The notes beneath the pieces are model-generated. The model did not search any database and was not told the origin of the DNA. It saw only the letters and a program-made list of their open reading frames with translations. From positions 1,674,001 through 1,738,000 of the forward strand of contig JALGAS010000007.1 of the NCBI GenBank assembly GCA_023078685.1: DNA of 64,000 nucleotides, read 5' to 3'. The DNA comes from Neopestalotiopsis rosae (lineage: Eukaryota > Ascomycota > Sordariomycetes > Amphisphaeriales > Sporocadaceae). The position numbers and the translations under genes are program-made. Shown here one piece after another: positions 56,656 to 64,000 of the stretch. The number at the start of each line of letters is the position of its first letter. The first letter of the stretch is position 1.

Positions 56656-57442
56656 CTTGAGTTGGTTTTGAGCAGGGTGCTTTCGGTTTGTGGTTTATTG
56701 TAGGAGCACGAGGTAATAGTTATTGGAGTTTCTTTAGAGCAACGGACTTGATTGAGAATAAAGTATTGAACTGAAAGATCTTGAGAGAGTGAGATTGTCA
56801 AAGTGATTCATAAAATATAGGTCGGAAACTGCATGTGCTGTCTCGGACACGCGGCACGACCAATGACGTCACTCTCTCTATGTCATGATCGCTATCACAA
56901 GTGGACTGTAACACGCCGGTCCGATTGGCTGCTTTCACGTTTTATGGTAATAACAGATGACCTGAGTGGGTTCAATGTCTACCTGGATATGTGATTGCTA
57001 ACGCTAACCATAGCTGAGAAGCCTTCAGACAGCTCATCAACTGTTGGCTAGGTGTACTGGACGGCGCAGATATGGTCAATTCCATATCCATATTCGGTCG
57101 CCTCGCTCGAGTCTGCTACTTGCAACATGGATGTGACATGGTTCATGACCACTCACTACATATAGGTCAACAGTCTCAAATTAATACACCTCAACATTGA
57201 AGAAACTCCATCCTACCGCCAATAACTGCTCATGGACGCGTTCCAGTTGCTTGTGTGCAACGCATCCTTACTCCTTTGCTGCGATGTGTTGAACATCGCC
57301 GGCGACCTCTGACGGACAATATTTTGACAATTTCCATTTTCCAGCTTGGACCGTTGAAGTCATGTATTCCTAGCCAGTACAGCGCCCTTTTCAACATTAT
57401 GACATGTGGTGGCCATAGACGTCGTAGATGTTGTAGAACAAC
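56656..57442. other. Promoter region of the CsbD-like gene and 3' flank of the HET gene
   Basis: About 790 bp between two minus-strand genes. It carries the CRE/CCAAT element at 56860-56871 and a second CCAAT box (as ATTGG) near 56925. Confidence 0.6.
56860..56871 (+). promoter_or_regulatory. CCAAT box overlapping a perfect CRE (TGACGTCA)
   Basis: The sequence is CCAATGACGTCA: a CCAAT box (56860-56864) sharing its last base with the palindromic CRE TGACGTCA (56864-56871). It lies 205-216 bp upstream of the ATG of the CsbD-like gene on the minus strand. In ascomycetes, the CRE palindrome is bound by Atf1/AtfA-type bZIP factors downstream of the Hog1/Sty1 stress kinase. The only other TGACGTCA I noticed in the window (about 46716) is inside the PMI coding region. 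Confidence 0.55.
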
Positions 57443-60400
57443 TCAACCTAGCAATACCTCGCCCCAGACACTTACACGAAACGCAGCTTCGACAACTTTC
57501 CCAATACCGACTCTTTCCCACGCCACAATATCTTCATCCCACTCAACCAACATGACGAAGAATAAATCCCATTCAATGTCATCGAAGGATTTCGGAATGT
57601 AATGAGCCCAGTTTGGGCACTCCTCCTTGGTGAACGACTTGGCATCTGACAGAGCGATAAACTCCATCCTCGGGGTGCTTTCTTTTGCCTTGATATAGGA
57701 CTCGTTCAAGACGATATGCCCACACCAGTCGGCATTATCGTCGGCAATATCGCAACGCACGAGTCCGTCCCCGGGTGGCGACGCTTTCGTGGCCTCCTCG
57801 TTGTGCACGACGAAGAAGCGGGCGCGCCACGTCCAAAATTGTAGAATGGGCCTGTCACGCCTTTGCACATCGTCATCGAATGCCACCACCCTGACGCCAA
57901 ACGGATTGTCTGGTATCGATCCACTGAATGATCTGGAACTAAGTTGATTTCTTGGCCAACGTGATTGGCGGCCGTACTCATCCCTGTACTCGTGTCGCTC
58001 TGTCATTGTTGAATTCGTTTCCTCAGTTTCAGTTGTCGACCTGAACTCTGATGTGATATTCTCAGTGGTACTAGGCATGTTCGGAGGATCAGATACATGG
58101 ACTATTTCAACACCATGCTGGTGTTGCGGCTCAGGCCTCGGAGTTTCATTTCGATGCGGAAGGGCATATTCGTGCTGGTGATGTTGTTGCGACTCGATCT
58201 GTTGTACTCGATACTGTGGATCACGGCGCTAACGAAAAAGTCAGTATTGTCTATGCTTTTAAGCAATCATGGTGTGTCACTTCGAACACTTACTTCGTCT
58301 TTTATTAGACGTATGGTTGGCTTTGCGCCATGTATAGAAACATCCGTCGATTTGTCGTCGCTTGAGTTGCTGGCCCATCGATTATACAGCTAGCAATGAC
58401 TGTCTTAGAAAATTATTCTTTTCTTTGGCTGATGCGAAGAAATTGTAATAATAAATTTTTAAGGAAATTGGACTTGGAACAAACCATTGAGGGCAGATAT
58501 GATTCTGCGTTGGTAGCATAGCCCCGCCATCTATCCAGAACGCCTTCCACTTTGGGCATCAAATATTTGTCCCATATAGGGCACAGGTCTCCATCACTAT
58601 TTCGAATGAACCACTTGATCCAGGTATGTTTAGAGAGCCACTCGTGAGTATCTATCAAACAGCCGTCCAACATGTCTTGCTGGTACTTGACCGGGGAGCC
58701 TTTCTTCTCGTCGTGAAGATCCTTCCATCCGGCCCATGACCAGCTAGGCAGGTCGATTTCTTTTGCGTCATGGTTATTCGAAGGCTTCCGGCGCGTCTGG
58801 GCTTTCAGGGGCGACCACAATATGGCCAGATCAAAATGGGACGGTGGAAGACCGTACACAAAAGTAGATACCGGACCCTGGATATGCGGTGCAATGAGCC
58901 CGGACACCCCCTTGTAGGCATTTAGTATGTCTCTGGCTAGGGTTAAGCGTCGCCCGGTATAAAGGGAGACACTTGTCATGTAGAACCAGATCGGCCGTTC
59001 CTTGAGCTCTTCCAAGGTGCGCAATGGCGAAGTTTTCCAGTCCATGGACAGGCCATGGCCGGATGTGTCTGGCGCAATATCTTGTGACATATTCCCTGAC
59101 CGGCACTGGAAATAAACCCGACCTCCTGCAAAGACTAAACATCGTCGCGAAAGGATGCGTTCTTGAAACGTCCAACCCCGCTGATTCCACGTCGAGTCGC
59201 GGATGATGCTTTCCGATGGACGCGAGACCAAGACTCGAAGCTCATTTCTCAACTCGGCCTTGAGAGGTGTGTCCGCAGTTTCCAAATTGAGGGCGTGCAG
59301 TCCCGCCTCGTCGTTTTGACCATCGGCGGCACATATTGTCAGGTAGGCATTACCATACACCAGATCCATCACGGCTGCATTCAATTCCCAGGAAAAGCCG
59401 CTGTCCTGTACAATGCACAGCGAATCAATCCATATGTATCTCTCCCCGGTGTCCCTTGTTAGTTGTATAGGCTTCCGAATGGTGTAGGGAAGACTATTTT
59501 CCTCAATTCCTCCAGGTTGAATACGAACGGACATGTTCTTCCGTTCCGTGCAATGAGAGTGGGTTCCATCACCCCAGACATAACTGAGAGCAATGTAGCG
59601 GGAAGGCATTTTATTTTTTTGGTCCCATTCAAGTCGACAAATTTTCATACGAACAACGTCGATGACACCAAACCACGTTTTTTGTACCAGTTCAACAAAA
59701 CGAGCTGCGTCGTAGACGTAGTCCGTATTACACGGTCGCGATTTGTGTTGATTCTCGCACGTATCCAGCCAGCCCTTGAACAAAGCCGATTTGGGCTGAG
59801 CCACATCAAAGTCCCGACCCAGGAATACTGCATGCCTGAGGTCCTGCAGGTTTGACTGGATGCCGGTGTGTAGGCGTAGTGAGACTTTGTCACTGGAAGC
59901 CAAGAAAAGAATGTGTGCGTCCATTTCACTACCGTCCTTCTGCATCCACCAAATTTTGAGGCGGCGAGAAACGTTGAAGAGAGTCGCGTACTGTTTGTCG
60001 TCTTTGGCATTGCCGTTAGGCTTGGTGGCTAAATCAGGCTGCCTTGCGGCTCGTCGACCATCGACTTCCCAAACCATGAAACATTCGGAATCATCGTCGA
60101 GGTTTTGACCGCTATACCGCTGTGCTGCTTGAAAGACAAGACGGCAGAGCGCGCATCCACTTCTCTCAAACTTTTGCTGGATCTCCGAGATCTTTCCAAG
60201 TGACTTTTTACCAAGACCTGAATTCAGGGAGAATTTTGAATTGGCACTGTGAAAACGTGGCACGGATCTGCCAGCATTGCTCACAAGGAAATTGTTGGCA
60301 GAGAGCTTCAGAAGGTCGCAGTCTACACAGAGCTGTCTCGCGTGGAGCAGTCAATCTCTGACAACTATATAGGAAGAGCTCGCGAGCCACTTGAGCTTAC

Positions 60401-60463
60401 CTCGTCGCCTAGTAAAGTATCAGCTCTACTGAGTTGAATTGCGCCGCCTTCACCGTCTGCCAT
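57443..60463 (-). CDS. HET-domain (heterokaryon incompatibility) protein
   Basis: Four exons, 60463-60401, 60332-58485, 58389-58294 and 58228-57443, with introns of 68, 95 and 65 nt, give 930 residues. Exon 1 encodes MADGEGGAIQLSRADTLLGD plus Glu; splicing to CTC TGT gives LCVDCDLLKLSANNFLV, the usual cysteine-containing HET N-terminus. The HET domain (about residues 265-415) shows YIALSYVWGDGTHSH, ERYIWIDSLCIVQD, DLVYGNAYLTICAADG and a later RGWTFQERILSRRCLVF. The last exon carries the C-terminal region common to this subfamily (DWCGHIVLNESYI, EFIALSDAKSFT, EWDLFFVMLVEWD). The linker is rich in Gln, His and Pro. Intron 2 has a weaker GTTTGT donor. HET proteins trigger cell death after fusion of unlike hyphae, usually with a partner protein; no obvious partner is adjacent. 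Confidence 0.9.
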
Positions 60464-61479
60464 GCGGGATTCTTAAGTCCTATTTTTTTTTTTTTTTCAG
60501 ATTCGGATCAAAACATCTGGTAAGTAAGAGTTTGGAATAATCGAAATCCGAGGGGCGACCAACCTGATCGTAGATGTGAATACGATCAAATTGAGAGGCG
60601 TTCAGGCAGGGAGCGGGGAACCTGGCTTTATGCCACTGATGGTAGAATGGGCCCCTGCTACAGCCGGATAAGATCGCTCGATGAAATATCACCGCCTTCA
60701 GTCACCTCATTATTGGCGAGTAAGAACGCGGTCACCATTTCGGAAGCCTTCGATGCAGATGCGATGGTACCAACCCTTGTCCCGCTCGAAGAGAACCGCG
60801 CCGCGGTAGCTATGAAGCCTTGAACTCAGACATAGCTCCTCTTTCGCTGCTCAATCATATCTGTCCCAAGCCCATAACAATACTTTTTAGCAGCTTCAAT
60901 AAGTTGACTTCAGAAGTAACATACAGCCCAGGGCGACTGCTTTTCCTAAGAACTACGTGAAAATGATGATGCAAGGCGTTGTTAGTCCTATCGTAAGTAC
61001 TTGCCAAAGATTTGTGTGGTGTGCGGCCTGCTCGTCTCGGTGTCTCCTTCCCCATTCACGAGACTGCACATGCATTGTAACTCCAAAGTCCAATTGGATG
61101 TCATGAACGTACGGTTTAGAGATTGGTGAAACCACATGGTTCTTTCTCAAGCAAGATCATGCTGGTGGGGATTGCGTTCTCATCACTATAGTTGTACCTA
61201 CGCGAAAATTGCTTTCAAAATGCTACGATGTACCAAATGCAAAACGCGAGCTAGACCAAAGACATATCTGGATGACAAAGACAGCAAAGAAGATCTTTGG
61301 TATTTTGGTGTAACAAGGGTTTTATTCATGCCAGTACCAGCCTTTCTAGGGTCTTGGCCTAAATGTAGGTGAGATCAAAGCGGACATGATATTGTGCGCA
61401 ACGCATACAGCCTTGCTCATTGCTCATGTAATACTATTTGTCATGAATATTAGCAATAAAAGTACCGCAATCAGCTACC
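60464..61479. other. Divergent promoter region, HET gene / orphan gene
   Basis: About 1 kb between divergent start codons. A T15 run (60483-60497) sits 20 bp upstream of the HET start codon. No gene is seen. Confidence 0.6.
60483..60497 (+). repeat. T15 homopolymer next to HET start
   Basis: Fifteen T bases (poly-A on the HET coding strand) end 20 bp upstream of the HET ATG, so they lie in its leader or core promoter. Confidence 0.9.
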
Positions 61480-62408
61480 ATGATAAACATCCATTATGGA
61501 GTGTTTACGGACGTTTTCCGTAATGCCACCTCTGACGATGCAAACGGCTGGAAGGTTCTAGTTGCGCGCGACCCGACAAGCACCGATTGTGCTGCTGTAG
61601 CCCTCGTCCACAGCGAAGCCAGAGACCAGAGCAGCGAGCGACATATCCCGTATCTCACCTTCTTCCACGAGATCACCGAGTCTTTGCCTTGCAAGTGTGC
61701 CGATATCAATCGATATTTATACAATGGCGGTTCCAGCAATGGCAGCCATCGCAGCAGGATCAAGATACTCCAGGCAAGGGAACAGGCCCTCCAGAACGCA
61801 GATAACCAAGCTTGGACGGCTGCACGAAATCTGACGAGAAGCGAGTGGAAGAAGAGCAGTGTCTGGGACAATTATCAGTCTGTATGGTACGATGTGCTGC
61901 GACAACTACTCAGGCCAGACAAGTGGCTGGCTATAGGTAGCCCCAGAATTCGAAAGGACACTGCGCATTGGGCTCATGATATCTTCACCCAACTTGTATT
62001 GAACATAAGTGGTGCATTGACGCCTGTTCCACAACAGCAATGGTCGTCACGGAAGTTTTACGATGGCTTTGACGACCCTGGGATCGCAGAACGCGCTGAG
62101 GCTTACTGTGCTCCAATCCCGAAGATCCAAGTAGATAAGTCCCCGTCACGGACTGCTTTCGAGGTTCAGTCACAGTTGAACAACAAAAAGGCCTCCACGA
62201 AAAGCATCGAGAGTCTGAACAAAAGTCGACCCAGAGCGCAGGTGAGAGAGCATTGCGTTGACCAGGATCCCTTTCTAACTTCACATACCGGTAGCGGTGG
62301 GATAACAATAAGCGAATGGATGCATATGCTGTAAGTAGGAGCCTTTCATATTTCGCAATTTCAAGATGAGTAAAAGCTGAAGGACTTGATAGGCGCTCAA
62401 CCGTCTGA
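61480..62408 (+). CDS. Orphan protein of unknown function
   Basis: ATG at 61480. Exon 1 (61480-62330) ends at a GTAAGT donor, and exon 2 (62393-62408) is 16 nt, giving a 288-residue product ending MHMLRSTV. If the last intron is not real, the frame stops at 62334 with 284 residues, so the protein hardly changes. I do not recognise the family. It has no membrane segment, signal peptide or repeated motif. Residues about 115-185 are aromatic-rich (SEWKKSSVWDNYQSVWYDVL, AHWAHDIFTQLVLNI) and look folded. The N-terminal 95 residues contain DPTSTDCAAVALVHSEARD and a CKCADINRYLYNGG segment. The C-terminal 75 residues look disordered. It is divergent from the HET gene, so it may be a lineage-specific neighbour. 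Confidence 0.6.
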
Positions 62409-63077
62409 GCTCCGTTGCGTGTAGTGTGCATAGTATAGTTGAGAATCAGCGCATTCGAAGACGGAAGTCTTTTGGATAGTCTAGACCTATGTAAATGGAA
62501 AGTTGAATTGCTATGTTATATGCTGGCGTTGTCCTCGTCCAGATCGTTTGGCCTTCTCTCGAGAACCTTAGAAGCCGTTTCGCAGCATTATCTATTAATT
62601 GACTCTGAAGGTAGCTCAGGAATGATATACAGACTCTATCACGAATAGGTGATATCCAAAAGGGGTTTCAACGAGATGTGTTTAATCCGTTTGTATGTTG
62701 TCGGCGGAAGTAGCGAAGTCATCGAATTCGTTCACATGAGCTCGGCGTCTGTGGGGTTGCACTCAGTTGGCGATCACGACACAACACATACATTAAACTT
62801 GTTTGGCACCACTAATTTTACACAAGCCATATTCATTCATGCAAGACTGTCTTCCATGTGGTTGAAGGCAATCGCGTTGGTTGTTCTGAAAAATCCTGTG
62901 AGATGCTCAAAATTCCAGAAATCTATGGAATGGATGAGCTGGTGCGACTTGACGCTTTTGTTGGCTCATTGTGCCCCGCTTTTCTTCCTAGATATCAACA
63001 TGACTGCGACCTTGACACCAGACCCCTATTGGCAACACCTCGCATGAGGGCGTCATTACCTCATCAGCTCCTCCAAA
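62409..63077. other. Intergenic, promoter of the dynactin p25 gene
   Basis: About 670 bp between two plus-strand genes. A 69-codon frame (62439-62648) and a 132-codon frame (62649-63047) are open, but they lack convincing starts or known features. Confidence 0.5.
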
Positions 63078-63815
63078 ATGTCTAGAAAAGCACCCAAAGG
63101 AGAATGGATAGAGACGGTGAGTAGAAAACACAGCTAAGAGGCTTCCTCGAGTAAAAACGTTTACTGACAAAAATGCCGCGTTTGTTTTGTTGTAGGACAC
63201 GGGTAACAAGGTCAACCGCAAGGCCACCCTGGTGGGCACGCAGCACATCATGCTGGGCGGAAAGACAGTCATCATGCCCGAGGCCATGATCCGCGGTGAC
63301 CTGGCCCGCACAGTGCCGTCGACCAACCCGAGCCAGCCCGGAAGCAACACCGCCGTCTTCATCGGACGGTACTGCTTTCTCAGCAAGGGCTGCTGTCTGC
63401 GACCGCCGGGGCGCATATACAAAGGGTGGGTGCAGTCTCTTTTGGACTTTCCCCTCCAACTCTTCTTGGAGCCATCGTGCATTAACATTTAAACAGAGTC
63501 TTCACGTACATGCCCCTCCGCCTCGGCGACCACGTCTTCATCGGCGAGGGGACCGTGGTGCAGGCCGCCACCATTGGCAGCCACGTCAACATTGGCAAGG
63601 GCGCGGTCGTGGGCGAGTTCGCCATCGTCAAGGACTATGTGCAGATACTGGACGGCACCATTGTCCCGACCAACATGGTGATCCCGAGCTTCAGCATCGT
63701 CGCCGGCCAGCCTGCCCGCATCATTGGCGAGGTGCCCGAGGGCGGGCACGACGCCTTTGAGCTTCGCGACCTGTACAAGTCGGTCAAGACCACCGCGCCT
63801 GCCCCGGTTGTCTGA
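63078..63815 (+). CDS. DCTN5: Dynactin subunit 5 (p25)
   Basis: Three exons, 63078-63116, 63196-63425 and 63497-63815, with introns of 79 and 71 nt, give 195 residues. The first exon encodes only MSRKAPKGEWIET. The second carries NRKATLVGTQHIMLGGKTVI and RGDLAR, and the third a left-handed beta-helix with hexapeptide repeats (LGDHVFIGEGTVVQAATIGS, VNIGKGAVVGEFAIV, IVPTNMVIPSFSIVAGQPAR). This is the typical p25 protein, which pairs with p27 in the pointed-end complex of dynactin and links dynein to early endosomes and other cargo in hyphae. The length is normal. The third exon is strongly GC-rich. Confidence 0.95.
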
Positions 63816-64000
63816 AGCGAGAGATTTTCATCAAAAGTATAGCTCGTATCTTTTTTCGTCTACAAGGCAGCGGTGTTTCAAGGCGTTGGGCGAATGGGAC
63901 TCCGCTTTTGTGTTGACAGTGTTCTCAAGAACTTGACCAATAGGGGCATGAAAGCAAGGCTTCCTTTCCATGATCTACGAATATCTTTACAAAGAAAGAC
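63816..64000. other. 3' flank of the p25 gene
   Basis: Probable 3' untranslated region and flanking DNA to the window edge. No feature is seen. Confidence 0.6.

Noticed and set aside
57443..58078. Separate 211-residue protein gene from the ATG at 58078
   Set aside because: The frame continues upstream into a clean splice acceptor, and its sequence is the usual C-terminal region of HET proteins, so I treat it as the last exon of the HET gene.
62649..63047. 132-codon plus-strand frame before the p25 gene
   Set aside because: No ATG at the frame start, no known domain, and it lies in the expected promoter of the p25 gene.
1..64000. Secondary-metabolite cluster, CRISPR array or prophage
   Set aside because: No synthase core genes, no regularly spaced repeats and no phage-type genes. 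The MFS, AKR and SDR genes alone do not make a cluster.

Overview
The window looks like nuclear DNA of a filamentous ascomycete (Pezizomycotina, Sordariomycetes-like; a hypocrealean species is my best guess). The reasons are short GT-AG introns (mostly 41-140 nt), genes on both strands separated by 0.2-2 kb, long pyrimidine-rich leaders, and fungal-only families: a HET-domain protein, a Clr5-domain protein, an APSES cell-cycle factor and an SGF29 subunit of SAGA. I see no rRNA, tRNA, CRISPR array, prophage, transposase or reverse transcriptase, and no polyketide or peptide synthase core gene. I could support 21 protein genes, and I worked out exon boundaries by hand from splice signals, reading frame and family conservation.

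Layout. Bases 1-4105 hold no gene I can support and appear to be upstream sequence. From 4106 to 5734 there is a 1.6-kb leader without a single ATG on the coding strand, although the opposite-strand complement (CAT) occurs about 32 times. It leads into a glutamine-rich 558-residue protein (5735-7411). Three minus-strand genes follow: a GNAT-like acetyltransferase (8365-9171), an MFS transporter (10217-12074) and an AKR7-type aldo/keto reductase with an in-frame, stop-free intron (13643-14830). A drug/metabolite-superfamily transporter lies at 16798-18438. Next is a 9.2-kb stretch with no recognisable gene (18439-27655), then a small single-pass membrane protein (27656-28645).

From 30.5 kb the window is gene-dense. 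It holds an ankyrin-repeat protein with an NLR-type N-terminal domain (minus), the divergently transcribed Mbp1-type APSES factor with a cluster of cell-cycle boxes upstream, an F-box protein, a short MetE/YxjG-type protein, a 5'-nucleotidase-family phosphoesterase, a single-pass membrane protein whose 5' end is unresolved, mannose-6-phosphate isomerase, SGF29, a Clr5/TPR protein, a short-chain dehydrogenase, a low-molecular-weight tyrosine phosphatase, a CsbD-like small stress protein with a CRE site upstream, a 930-residue HET protein, an orphan protein and the dynactin subunit p25.

Most of these are unrelated housekeeping or accessory genes, and I see no convincing multi-gene pathway. The most interesting items are the ATG-free leader, the CGCG-box cluster upstream of the Mbp1 homologue (possible autoregulation), the immune-receptor-like ankyrin and HET proteins (allorecognition candidates), and several splice oddities (a 3n stop-free intron, a 41-nt intron).
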